DNA from: CAYWPG01 sp964460035
GTDB taxonomy: Bacteria; Pseudomonadota; Gammaproteobacteria; Nitrococcales; AK92
Length of the DNA: 64,000 nucleotides
Direction: 5' to 3'
NCBI GenBank assembly: GCA_964460035.1
Contig: CAYWPG010000015.1
Location: 9,834 to 73,833 of the forward strand
Shown: positions 26,893 to 34,626 of the stretch, in pieces
Position numbering within the stretch: position 1 is the stretch's first letter
How the letters are laid out: each line of letters begins with the position of its first letter
Made by a program: the position numbers and the translations under genes
Notes under the pieces: generated by a model
Database searches by the model: none
What the model was told of the DNA's origin: nothing
The model's input: only the letters and a program-made list of their open reading frames with translations

Positions 26893-27471
26893 TCAGCTAC
26901 ACGCGGCGCGACGGCGCGCTACCAGATCCCGGGCGAGAAACAGCGCAGCGAGCGTCCGCGCCTCGGTCAGCTCCGCTTCGGCGATGACTCGATCCAGTCG
27001 GCTGGCCGGCCAGAACACCACTTCCACCGGCTCCGGCTCATCGCCTCGCAGGCGCATGGGATAGAGATCCGTCGCCAACACCACCTCCGCGCGGTAACCG
27101 AGGATTCCCGGCGCCAACGACAAGGTGTGCAGGCGCTCCAGCCGGCGGGCGCCGAAACCGATTTCCTCCATCAGCTCCCGGTTGGCCGCGGCCGCCAGAG
27201 ATTCCCCCGGCTCGATCCGCCCCATCGGCAACCCGAGCTCGTAGCGCTCCAGACCGACCGCATACTCGCGCACGAGCACGAAGGTGGCCGGGTCGAGCAT
27301 GGGAACCACGATGACCGTGCCGGCGCCGGAGTCCGCTGCCAGCCGCTCGAACTCCCGTTCGGCGCCATTGGCGAAACGCAGCTGCACCGCTTCGATACGA
27401 AACAGCCGCGATTGCGCGGCGGTGCGCACGCTCAGAATCTGCGGCCCTTTGGTCACTGCCTTGGTACTCAT
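26893..27471 (-). CDS. nudE: Nudix hydrolase, NudE-like (ADP-compound hydrolase)
   Basis: A protein of 192 residues from ATG 27471. The Nudix box is perfect: G-x5-E-x7-REL-x-EE-x-G (GRIEPGESLAAAANRELMEEIGF region, about 95-117). The FRIEAVQLRFANGAERE and EYAVGLERYELGLPMG context resembles NudE, which cleaves NADH, ADP-ribose and related ADP compounds. It lies 4 bp after the SsuE-like gene and ahead of the sulfonate binding protein, so it is embedded in the sulfur operon. Perhaps it recycles nucleotide by-products such as PAP/APS relatives or flavin/NAD derivatives; this is inference. Confidence 0.85.
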   Translation of the reverse strand: MSTKAVTKGPQILSVRTAAQSRLFRIEAVQLRFANGAEREFERLAADSGAGTVIVVPMLDPATFVLVREYAVGLERYELGLPMGRIEPGESLAAAANRELMEEIGFGARRLERLHTLSLAPGILGYRAEVVLATDLYPMRLRGDEPEPVEVVFWPASRLDRVIAEAELTEARTLAALFLARDLVARRRAACS

Positions 27472-27475
27472 GGCA

Positions 27476-28054
27476 TCAGCCCTTCGCCCGCGCCGCCAAC
27501 GGCTTTGGCAAGGCCGCCAGCCCCGCAAGACGCAGCCCCAGCTCGGCCAGCGAACCGCCCAGTTCGTTCAGGTCCTGCCGCACCAGCTCGTTGACAATGC
27601 GTCCGTCGGCGTAATCGGCACCCTGCAGGTACACGCTGCCGGGTAGCTGATAGGCGTTGAACCAGGCCAGCACGGGCCGCAGCGCGGCATCTATGGCAAG
27701 GTAGTGATGAGGCGAGGCGCCGGCGGCGACCAGCGCTACCGGCTTAGCCTGCAGAGCCTCCAGAGGCAGAAGATCCAGCAGATTCTTCAACGCGCCGGTG
27801 TAGCTGCCTCGATAAACCGGCGTCCCTATCACGATCAGGTCAGCGGCTCCGACGCGCTGCAGCACGGCTGCCGTGTCGTCGGTCAATGCCTCCGGCGCAC
27901 GGCCATCGGCGAACGACAACTTCGTTTCCGCCAGGTCGATGACATCGATCTGCAGATCCGGCAACCGCTGCGCGGCGCCCGCCGCCACCAGCTCCACCGC
28001 CAGCCGGGTGCGGCCGCTACGGGCTGCGCTACCGACAATGCCTGCCAGTTTCAT
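27476..28054 (-). CDS. ssuE: NAD(P)H-dependent FMN reductase, SsuE/MsuE-like
   Basis: A protein of 192 residues from ATG 28054 (AAGGAGG four bases upstream). The flavodoxin-like start MKLAGIVGSAARSGRTRLAVELV binds FMN phosphate, and GTPVYRGSYTGALKNLLDLL and ALVAAGASPHHYLAID are SsuE/MsuE blocks. It supplies FMNH2 to two-component monooxygenases, here plausibly SsuD at 19.5 kb and the SfnB-like proteins. Its start overlaps the flavin reductase stop by 4 bases. Confidence 0.9.
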   Translation of the reverse strand: MKLAGIVGSAARSGRTRLAVELVAAGAAQRLPDLQIDVIDLAETKLSFADGRAPEALTDDTAAVLQRVGAADLIVIGTPVYRGSYTGALKNLLDLLPLEALQAKPVALVAAGASPHHYLAIDAALRPVLAWFNAYQLPGSVYLQGADYADGRIVNELVRQDLNELGGSLAELGLRLAGLAALPKPLAARAKG

Positions 28055-28569
28055 ACCGCCTCCTTGCGCACCGCCGGCGCCGGCTCGACCACCGGACGCA
28101 GACCGTGAAACCGCCCCTGGTGATAAACCAGCGGCTCGGCGTTCGGGGTTCGAGTCCCCCACACGATCTCGCCGATATAGATGCGATGGTCACCGCCCTC
28201 GAGAATGCGGCTCAGGCGCGCCTCCAAAGCCGCCGCGCAGCCGCTGAGCAGCGCCGCGCCGTGCGGCGCGAAGCGGTGCTCGACATCGTCCCAGACATAC
28301 CGGGCCGGAGCCTTGCCGGCAAAGCGCGCGGCCAGAGCGGACTGGGAGGCATCGAGGATGTTGACGCCGAAATAGGCGCCGGAAGCCAGAGCCTGCGCGG
28401 TATCGCTACTGCGGTTCACGCAAACCAACACCAGCGGAGGATCCAGCGACAGTGGCGTAAACGCCGTAGCGGTCATGCCATGGGGCTTGCCGTCCAGTTC
28501 GGTGGTAATCACCGTGACGCCAGCGGCGAGCTGCCGCATGATCTGACGAAACTGCTCGGGTGCAATCAT
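28051..28569 (-). CDS. Flavin reductase-like protein (HpaC/RutF family)
   Basis: A protein of 172 residues. The family features QIMRQLAAGVTVITTELDGKPHGMTATAFTPLSLDPPLVLVCV, GVNIL and H-rich C-terminus FHGLRP are all clear. It reduces free flavin with NAD(P)H for a partner monooxygenase. I chose ATG 28569 (AGGAG nine bases upstream) over ATG 28602, because the predicted sigma-54 start site (about 28592) lies downstream of the latter. It is the first gene of the operon ending at 22.8 kb. Confidence 0.87.
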   Translation of the reverse strand: MIAPEQFRQIMRQLAAGVTVITTELDGKPHGMTATAFTPLSLDPPLVLVCVNRSSDTAQALASGAYFGVNILDASQSALAARFAGKAPARYVWDDVEHRFAPHGAALLSGCAAALEARLSRILEGGDHRIYIGEIVWGTRTPNAEPLVYHQGRFHGLRPVVEPAPAVRKEAV

Positions 28570-28602
28570 TTGAAGTGACTCCTGTATCGCTACAGAAGTC
28601 AT

Positions 28603-28619
28603 GGCAACCCTTGTGCCAA
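28603..28619 (-). promoter_or_regulatory. Sigma-54 promoter of the flavin reductase/SsuE operon
   Basis: On the minus strand TTGGCACAAGGGTTGCC matches the -24/-12 consensus almost perfectly (TGGCAC, TTGC, GG-N10-GC). The predicted start is near 28592, leaving a 23-base leader with AGGAG before ATG 28569. An IHF consensus and an enhancer palindrome lie upstream in textbook order. Confidence 0.88.
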
Positions 28620-28636
28620 CCCCACAAACAATTGCA

Positions 28637-28649
28637 AATCAAAAACTTA
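28637..28649. promoter_or_regulatory. IHF site between enhancer and sigma-54 promoter
   Basis: AATCAAAAACTTA is an exact match to the IHF consensus WATCAANNNNTTR. It sits about 45-57 bp upstream of the predicted start, where IHF bends DNA to bring an activator to sigma-54 RNA polymerase. Two ACAAACAA repeats (28624-28631 and 28649-28656) flank it. Confidence 0.75.
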
Positions 28650-28671
28650 CAAACAAGACACCGTTTCCCGC

Positions 28672-28687
28672 CCGTGACCGGACACGG
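28672..28687. promoter_or_regulatory. 16-bp palindrome (activator site) of the flavin reductase operon
   Basis: CCGTGACCGGACACGG has the same CCGTG-N6-CACGG form as the ssuA sites. It lies about 88 bp upstream of the predicted start site. No convincing second copy is adjacent. Confidence 0.7.
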
Positions 28688-28839
28688 ATTCCCGGTAAAT
28701 GTGCCGACCATCGAAGCCGGTGCCACGGGGTCGAACGGCGCCGGCCGCTGGCGAGAACGGCCAGATGGGTACGAAGCGGAGTAACGGGCGCAGCAATGCC
28801 TGCCGCCGCGGCCCGACGCTACGAGCACCGCAAGGATAG

Positions 28840-29598
28840 TTAGCGGCTATGCAACCAGAGGCGATGTAAACGGCGGGCGGTGAAGTCTAGGGCGAAACCT
28901 AGGGCACCGATCAGCACTATGCCAGCCATCAGCTCCGCATACGCCAGGCGGTCGCGGGTATCGAGGATGAAGTAGCCCAGGCCGGCATCTACTCCCAACA
29001 TTTCGGCCGGTACCAGTACGATCCATATGATCCCTATCGCTAAGCGCACCCCGGTCAGGATGTGCGCGGTGATACCCGGCAGGATGACATGGACTATCGT
29101 CTCCCACCGTGTCGCGGCGAGGCTGGCAGCGAGCACCAGCCAGTTTCGGTCCAATTGCGAAACGCCGGCGGCAGTGTTGAGCAGGATCGGCCAGACGGCA
29201 GCGAAAGCGAGCAGGAAATAAACGGGCGCATCGCCCACCCCCAACACCATGACCGCCACCGGCATCCACGACAGCGGCGAAATCATGCGCAGAAACTGGA
29301 ACGCCCCTCCGGTTATGCGGCCGAACGAGAACGAGATGCCGGTAGCTACGCCCAACGGCACCCCGAATGCGAGCGCATAGCCTAGCCCAACGACCACGCG
29401 CTTGAGGCTGACGGCCATATGCTCCCATAGCAAGCCGCCCTGGAGCAGCGCAACCAGCGCCTGCAATGCCGCCAGGGGCGCGAAATGAGCGCCTAGCGGG
29501 GTGCTGCGCGCGAGCAGCGCCGCACCCAGGCTCCATAACAGGATAACGGCGGCGAATCCGGCCAGCGGCAACAACGAACGCAGGGACATCCGCATCAA
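28840..29598 (-). CDS. Sulfonate/nitrate-type ABC importer permease (third system)
   Basis: A protein of 252 residues with about six helices. LSWMPVAVMVLGVGDAPVYFLLAFAAVWPILLNTAAGVSQLDRNWLVLAASLAATRWETIVHVILP carries the permease loop shared by the SsuC/TauC/NrtB family, and VPAEMLGVDAGLGYFILDTRDRLAYAELM is also typical. It overlaps the preceding binding-protein gene by 4 bases. It is the last gene of the third importer operon. Confidence 0.9.
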   Translation of the reverse strand: MMRMSLRSLLPLAGFAAVILLWSLGAALLARSTPLGAHFAPLAALQALVALLQGGLLWEHMAVSLKRVVVGLGYALAFGVPLGVATGISFSFGRITGGAFQFLRMISPLSWMPVAVMVLGVGDAPVYFLLAFAAVWPILLNTAAGVSQLDRNWLVLAASLAATRWETIVHVILPGITAHILTGVRLAIGIIWIVLVPAEMLGVDAGLGYFILDTRDRLAYAELMAGIVLIGALGFALDFTARRLHRLWLHSR

Positions 29599-30833
29599 AC
29601 CGTCACCATCTCCTGGCGCGTGAAGTCCGGCGACAAGCCGAACGCCTGCGGGCCTCCCGCCGCACCGATCGCCTGCCGGACGAAGCGGTCGTCGACCAGA
29701 TCGCGTGCCACGAACGCGGGATCCAGATCGCTTAGAAAAGCGTTGTCGCCTTCGACGCGGGTTTGCGTCAGCGCCCGCACCAGCTCTTCGGTATAGGAAG
29801 CGAACGGATAAGGCTGAAAGTCGATGCGGCGTTGCTGCCAGCTGCCGTGGCGTATCACGCCCTGAGCTTGATAGCGGGCGTAGTCCTCGGCCGAAAACAC
29901 CTTGGAGAGCGCCGCGACCGGATGCGGCGTATACCGTTCCGGGCCGCTCGCCGACAGCGCTGCGGCGGTATCAGCGCCATTGTCCCGCACCCATAGCTGG
30001 GCTTTGACGATGGCGTTCGTCACGCGCTGGGCCCACTCGGGGCGGCTGACCAGGTCGCGCTCGGCAAGGAAAGTGACGCAGCAGGCGTGATCCTTCCAAA
30101 TATCGCCGGAGAAGCGCAGCACCTTGCCCACGCCGTGGATCTCGGCGGCGGCGTTGAACGGCTCGGCGACGATGAAACCGGCGATCGCCCCGCTGGCAAG
30201 AGCGGAAACCATCTCCGCCGGCGCCTGCACCACCAGGCTCACTTCATTGGCCGCTACCCGTCCTCCGCGCGCCCGTGTCACGGGCGTAAGCCCGTTCCCC
30301 ACCAGCAGCTTCTGCAGCAGGATGTTATGGATGGAATACCAGAACGGGACCGCCACGGTCTTGCCGCCCAACTGGCGGATATCGTCGATGTCGTTGGCGA
30401 CGGTGAACGCCGAGCCGTTGACGTGGTTCCATGCCACCACCTTGGCCGGAAAGCGCGTGCCGTAACGTACCCACAGCGTAGCGGGCGATAGCAGGTGGAT
30501 CACGTTCACCTGGCCGGCGACGAACGCCTCGACGATCTGCGCCCAGCTGCGGAACAGGCGCGGCCGCTCCACCGTAAGCCCCTCTGCTTCATAAAGCCTG
30601 CGAGCGTGAGCGACCAGCAAAGGCGTGGCATCAGTGATCGGCAGATAGCCGATGCGAACCGGCACGTCGTCGCCACGCTCGGACCGCGCGATGGCATCGC
30701 CGGCCCGCAGCAGCGGAAACGCTGCGCTCGCGGCGGTCAGCGCCGACAGGCGCAGGAAGTCGCGCCTGGTCAGTCCGCAGCCGCAGGCGATAGAGGTGCA
30801 GATATGAGGACGGGGTGATTCGCGAGAACTCAT
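29595..30833 (-). CDS. Substrate-binding protein with twin-arginine signal (third system, CmpA/NrtA/SsuA-like)
   Basis: A protein of 412 residues from ATG 30833. The N-terminus carries LTRRDFLRLSALTAASAAFPLL, a twin-arginine (Tat) signal, so it is exported folded; a Cys-rich CTSIACGCG stretch precedes the motif. The mature part (VPVRIGYLPITDATPLLVAH, GQVNVIHLLSPATLWVRYGT, GGKTVAVPFWYSIHNILLQ) resembles NMT1-type and nitrate/sulfonate binding proteins. It is larger than the other two binding proteins. The ligand may be an organosulfur compound given the SfnB neighbour, but nitrate- or aromatic-type ligands cannot be excluded. Confidence 0.82.
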   Translation of the reverse strand: MSSRESPRPHICTSIACGCGLTRRDFLRLSALTAASAAFPLLRAGDAIARSERGDDVPVRIGYLPITDATPLLVAHARRLYEAEGLTVERPRLFRSWAQIVEAFVAGQVNVIHLLSPATLWVRYGTRFPAKVVAWNHVNGSAFTVANDIDDIRQLGGKTVAVPFWYSIHNILLQKLLVGNGLTPVTRARGGRVAANEVSLVVQAPAEMVSALASGAIAGFIVAEPFNAAAEIHGVGKVLRFSGDIWKDHACCVTFLAERDLVSRPEWAQRVTNAIVKAQLWVRDNGADTAAALSASGPERYTPHPVAALSKVFSAEDYARYQAQGVIRHGSWQQRRIDFQPYPFASYTEELVRALTQTRVEGDNAFLSDLDPAFVARDLVDDRFVRQAIGAAGGPQAFGLSPDFTRQEMVTV

Positions 30834-30852
30834 GGCGACGACCCTCTTGGGT

Positions 30853-31674
30853 TTAACTAGTAATCGTTTCCAACGTGCCGCGCAGCGCATTCAAAATGTC
30901 CATCCGTAGCGCGATGAGCGCGTCGGCATGCGCTGCCCGTGGACGCGGAATGGCGATAGGCCACTCGCGCAGGATCCGGCCAGGCCTGCCTCCCATCAGC
31001 AGAATCCGGTCGGCCACCAGCAGAGCCTCTTCAATGTCATGCGTAACCAGCAGTACCGCGGTTCCCCACCGATGCACCAGCTCGACCAGCAGGGTTTGCA
31101 TTTCCACGCGGGTGATCGCGTCCAAAGCCGAGAACGGCTCGTCCGCGAACAGCAACTCCGGCTCGCGTGCCAGCGCACGCGCCAGCGCCACCCGCTGCGC
31201 CTGTCCTCCCGACAGCTGCCCCGGCCAAGCGCGCTCGAATCCGGCCAGCCCGACCGCGGCCAGGGCCGCGCGCGCACGGCGCCGGCGCGCACGGCGGCTC
31301 ACTGGGGGCTGGTGTCGAAAGCCCAGTCCGAAGGACACATTGGCTTCCACCTGCAGCCACGGCAGCAAGCTGGCTTGTTGAAATACCAGCGCGCTGCGCG
31401 GATGCGGCCGCTCCAGGGGTTGCTGCAGAAAACGCACCTCGCCCTCCCCCGGCGCTTCCAGGCCCGCCAGCACCCTCAGCAAAGTGGATTTCCCGCAGCC
31501 ACTGCCTCCCAGCAGGCACACGATTTCACGCCTGCCTACCGTCAGCGATACATCGGCGAATACCGGCGCGGGCACGCCTTGGTAAGCGAACGCCAGTCGC
31601 CGCGCCGACAGCACTGCGGCGCCGGGCGCAGGCTGGGATGTCGACGGCAGTGGCCGAAGCGCCCTAGCGCTCAT
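30853..31674 (-). CDS. Sulfonate/nitrate-type ABC importer ATPase (third system)
   Basis: A protein of 273 residues. Walker A GGSGCGKST, LVFQQASLLPWLQVEANVSFGL, signature LSGGQAQRV, Walker B ELLFADEPFSALDAITR and LLVTHDIEEALLVADRI place it with SsuB/TauB/NrtD. A very basic segment (SRRARRRRARA, about 130) precedes the helical domain. It overlaps the upstream SfnB-like gene by 4 bases and lies 19 bp before the binding-protein gene. Confidence 0.9.
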   Translation of the reverse strand: MSARALRPLPSTSQPAPGAAVLSARRLAFAYQGVPAPVFADVSLTVGRREIVCLLGGSGCGKSTLLRVLAGLEAPGEGEVRFLQQPLERPHPRSALVFQQASLLPWLQVEANVSFGLGFRHQPPVSRRARRRRARAALAAVGLAGFERAWPGQLSGGQAQRVALARALAREPELLFADEPFSALDAITRVEMQTLLVELVHRWGTAVLLVTHDIEEALLVADRILLMGGRPGRILREWPIAIPRPRAAHADALIALRMDILNALRGTLETITS

Positions 31675-32747
31675 AGCCCCTGCTCCCCATGACGGCGCAG
31701 CTCGCCCTGCAGCTGGGTAACGCTGGGGGTGATGACCGGAATGAAGGCAGCCTCCCGCCAGCGCCGCGCGAAGCCCGGGCTCCCTTCCCGCAGGTAAGCT
31801 CGGCCGCCGGTCGCCTGCAGCTCCAGCTGCAACGCAAGCTGCACCAGCTCGGCCAGACGGATGCGAATGCGGAACAAGTCGGGCGCATCGGCAACGAAGC
31901 GATCTTCCCGCAGCCCCGCGTGCAGCCGCGCCGCCAACCGCTCCACCTCCGCAGCCAGCATCTGCGCCTGGGGCACTACCGTGGCATGCGCTTCCCCGGC
32001 ACGGTCGCAGGCGCTGCGCAGCGCAACCCGAGCCAGCCCGATCGACATGCCCAGTTGCAGAGCCAAGAAGGCCGGGCGTACCGCGGGGCAGAACTGTTGT
32101 GCATCAGGATGCAGCAGCCACTCGGGGCCGAGATCGACCGCCTCGAGAGCGATTGCCGCTGTATTGCTGCCTCGCAACGCGATCAGATCCAAATCGTCGC
32201 TGCGTACCACTCCCGGTAAGTCGCTCGCCAGCGCGACCACAGCCGCGCTACCGTCCTCGCGTTCGGCGACCGCCGCCACCACGAATCCCGCCCGGCGCAG
32301 GTTCGTCACCCACGGCAAGGCGCCGCGCAGCCGCAGGCGCTCGCCCACGGCGGTCGCCGTAACCTGTAGCGATTCGATACCCGAGAGATACTTCATGGCA
32401 TTGGACAAGCCGGTCGCGCCGGCGCAAGCGCCCGCCAGCAGCGGCTGCAGCCAGCGCTCGCGCAACACGCCGTTGGGACTGGCAAGCAGATACTCGATGA
32501 AGGTGCGCTGCCCCCAGAAGACGAAGGCCGCGGCGAGCGAGAACTCGGCCACCTCGGCGATTGCTTCCACCGCATCGCTGGTACTGCCACCGCCGCCTCC
32601 CAGCGCGGCCGGCACACCGATTCCGAACAGTCCGCTCCGGCCTAGCGTCGGCACGACGGCATCGGCACTACCGCTATCCGCATCCAGCGCTTCGGCCTGC
32701 GCCGCCAGCCAGGCGCGGTCGGCCGCGGCAAGAATCCCCGGACTCAT
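31671..32747 (-). CDS. Acyl-CoA-dehydrogenase-like flavoprotein, SfnB-related (second copy)
   Basis: A protein of 358 residues, shorter than the SfnB at 23.6 kb. The acyl-CoA dehydrogenase fold is visible (GRSGLFGIGVPAALGGGGGSTSDAVEAIAEVAEFSLAAAFVFWGQRTFIEYLL, GLSNAMKYLSGIESLQVTATAVGERLRLRGALPWVTNL). The C-terminal signature (RNARTHTLHDP in the first copy) is not obvious; it ends with REAAFIPVITPSVTQLQGELR. It may oxidise the compound imported by the neighbouring transporter, using reduced flavin. Start and stop overlap neighbours by 4 bases on each side. Confidence 0.78.
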   Translation of the reverse strand: MSPGILAAADRAWLAAQAEALDADSGSADAVVPTLGRSGLFGIGVPAALGGGGGSTSDAVEAIAEVAEFSLAAAFVFWGQRTFIEYLLASPNGVLRERWLQPLLAGACAGATGLSNAMKYLSGIESLQVTATAVGERLRLRGALPWVTNLRRAGFVVAAVAEREDGSAAVVALASDLPGVVRSDDLDLIALRGSNTAAIALEAVDLGPEWLLHPDAQQFCPAVRPAFLALQLGMSIGLARVALRSACDRAGEAHATVVPQAQMLAAEVERLAARLHAGLREDRFVADAPDLFRIRIRLAELVQLALQLELQATGGRAYLREGSPGFARRWREAAFIPVITPSVTQLQGELRRHGEQGL

Positions 32748-33304
32748 GGCTGCAGCACTCCGACCCGGAACGCCTGCAGTTCGGGATTGATCTCATTGCG
32801 CGCGAAGTTATTGGCGAAGTTGCATAACGTCGCCAGGCTGACGCCCAGGATCACCTCCAGCGCTTGCGCAACATCGAATCCGGCAGCCAAGAACGCGGCC
32901 AGTTCGCCATCGGCAACAGCGCCGCGGGACACGATCACGGCGCGCGTGAAGTCGACCAGCGCATCGAGGCGCGCATCGTCCAGCTTGGCGCGCTGCTGCA
33001 AGGCCACGACCTGGCAGCGCGGCAACCCGGCCTTCTTCAGCGCCAGCGCCGAGTGACCGGACACGCAGAAGTCGCAGCCGTGAATACTGGCGGCCACGAT
33101 CTGCACCACCTCACGCTCGGCAAGGCTAAGGCTGGCGCGACCGTTGATCTCGCCGACGGTGAGATACGCTTCCAGGGCCGCCGGCGCATTCGCCAGCGCC
33201 GCCACCAGATTGGGCAGATAACCATTATTGGCCAGGACACGGCGTAACAGCGCGCGACTCCCTTCGGGAGCGGTGTCGGCGTTATGCAATGGCAGACGAG
33301 ACAT
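32744..33304 (-). CDS. AhpD/carboxymuconolactone decarboxylase-like protein
   Basis: A protein of 186 residues. ASIHGCDFCVSGHSALALKKAG contains the CxxC-x3-H motif of AhpD-like proteins. AhpD acts as a disulfide-reducing partner of peroxiredoxins; many family members are uncharacterised. AGAGG precedes ATG 33304 at nine bases. It is the first gene of the third importer operon, overlapping the SfnB-like gene by 4 bases. It could pair with the peroxiredoxin-like protein at 22.2 kb; that is inference. Confidence 0.83.
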   Translation of the reverse strand: MSRLPLHNADTAPEGSRALLRRVLANNGYLPNLVAALANAPAALEAYLTVGEINGRASLSLAEREVVQIVAASIHGCDFCVSGHSALALKKAGLPRCQVVALQQRAKLDDARLDALVDFTRAVIVSRGAVADGELAAFLAAGFDVAQALEVILGVSLATLCNFANNFARNEINPELQAFRVGVLQP

Positions 33305-33420
33305 GATACGAAGCCTCTTGCTGTAGTTTTTCGCATTGTTTCGCGCCGGCGGGGCGACCTCTATGCACTCGCGTCGGAATCCTTTGCTTGCCCGTCTACT
33401 CGGCCGGCAAGCGGCGGCGC

Positions 33421-34416
33421 CTAGCTGGCCGAACCGGCATGCATCCAGCCATCCGCGGCGCGGGCCCTAGGGCGTCGTCGCGACCGCTGGTAAACGCCTG
33501 GCTGTACGCCAATCACCTTGGTAAAAGCGCGGGTGAACGCGGCCTGTGACCGGTAGCCGACATGCTCGGCCGCCCGCAGCACTGAATCGCCGCCGCGCAG
33601 CCGCATGGCAGCGATACGCATCCGCAGCGCCAGCAGGAACTGCGCCGGCGGCTGGCCGCAGGCGGCAAGAAAGCGCTTGAAGAAGGTCGCTCGCGACATG
33701 TTCACGACACGAGCCATCTCCTCCGCGGTCCAGTCTCTGCCGGGCTCGCGCAGAAGACGTTCGATCAGCCCGGAGAACCGGGGATTGCGCCACAGCGCCC
33801 ACAAGCCCGGCTCCAGCGTCTCGCGCCGTGCCACCTCCCGCACCACGTAGAAGAACAGCAGCTCTGTGAGCCGCTCGATCAGCGGCGACGCCGCTTCGGC
33901 ATCGCGCTCGGCTTCGGCGAGCATCAGATCGAAAAGCGGCGCCACCGTGCGGTGCACGGGCGAGTTCGCCCGCAGGAGCAGGCACGCGGGCAAGGCGGCG
34001 ATCAGCAACTCGCTCGGAGGACCGGACAAATCGAAAAAACCGCAGGCCAACCCGGTACCATCGGCGAGCGCCGGCTTCAGCGGCCGCATGGGCCGAGGCG
34101 CGTAGCTCATCCGCGCCGCGGGCGCCGGGGTGAGCGCGTGCGGCAGATCGCGCAATAGGAATACCGCGTCACGCTCATCGAGCCGCACCGGCTCGACTCC
34201 TTGCCGGTGCAGCCAGCAGCGGCCGCGCAGCACCAAGTGGAAGCTGGCTCGGGCCCGCCCCTCGGTGGAGGCTCGCCAGTTACTCCCGCAGTACTGGCCA
34301 ACGTGGAACACCGACGCTCGCGGCTCCAGCCCGCTCACCAGCCAATCCACGATGCGGTCCGTATCGGCGCGCCCCCGTCGTGCGGGCGCGCTGTCGAAGA
34401 TGTGGGAACGTTCCAC
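33421..34416 (-). CDS. AraC-family transcriptional regulator with cupin N-domain
   Basis: A protein of 331 residues. The N-terminal half is a cupin-type sensor (Cupin_6 family, about 25-200; FHLVLRGRCWLH). The C-terminal AraC DNA-binding domain (about 220-320) has MARVVNMSRATFFKRFLAACGQPPAQFLLALRMRIAAMRL and HVGYRSQAAFTRAFTKVIGVQPGVYQRS, two helix-turn-helix units. Start is GTG 34416 with AAGGAG 11 bases upstream. It lies directly upstream of the third importer operon (116-bp gap, same strand), so it probably activates that operon or is cotranscribed with it. Confidence 0.88.
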   Translation of the reverse strand: MERSHIFDSAPARRGRADTDRIVDWLVSGLEPRASVFHVGQYCGSNWRASTEGRARASFHLVLRGRCWLHRQGVEPVRLDERDAVFLLRDLPHALTPAPAARMSYAPRPMRPLKPALADGTGLACGFFDLSGPPSELLIAALPACLLLRANSPVHRTVAPLFDLMLAEAERDAEAASPLIERLTELLFFYVVREVARRETLEPGLWALWRNPRFSGLIERLLREPGRDWTAEEMARVVNMSRATFFKRFLAACGQPPAQFLLALRMRIAAMRLRGGDSVLRAAEHVGYRSQAAFTRAFTKVIGVQPGVYQRSRRRPRARAADGWMHAGSAS

Positions 34417-34477
34417 GGCGGCTAGATCTCCTTAACCCGTTGCATGCGCTTGCCGCAGCGCAGCGGCCGCATGGGCA

Positions 34478-34495
34478 ATGCAAAGGGCACGCCAG
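34478..34495 (-). promoter_or_regulatory. Sigma-54 promoter of the AraC gene
   Basis: On the minus strand CTGGCGTGCCCTTTGCAT carries TGGC and TTGCA with exact GG-N10-GC spacing. The predicted start is near 34468, giving a leader of about 52 bases to the GTG start. Three activator palindromes lie about 110-150 bp upstream. Confidence 0.72.
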
Positions 34496-34569
34496 CCGTG
34501 CCGTGGACGGCCAGGACCTACTCACGGCGGGGCCTGAACCATGCTGACGAGCGCGCGAAGCCCGCCGCG

Positions 34570-34626
34570 CCGTGACCAATGCTGGCCGCCGTTACATATC
34601 AAGGGCGCCGCCGTGACCTATCACGA
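34570..34626. promoter_or_regulatory. Three tandem 16-bp palindromes (activator sites) upstream of the AraC gene
   Basis: CCGTGACCAATGCTGG (34570-34585), CCGTTACATATCAAGG (34589-34604) and CCGTGACCTATCACGA (34611-34626) are variants of the motif seen at ssuA. Centres are 19 and 22 bp apart, about two helical turns each, the same spacing as at sbp. The first copy keeps only its left half well. Confidence 0.7.

Noticed and set aside
28600..28602. ATG 28602 as start of the flavin reductase
   Set aside because: It lies upstream of the predicted sigma-54 transcription start; ATG 28569 has a better ribosome-binding site and keeps the whole domain.
33305..33420. Sigma-54 promoter before the third importer operon
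   Set aside because: The nearest candidate (GG-N11-GC) has the wrong spacing by one base, and no activator palindrome is present.
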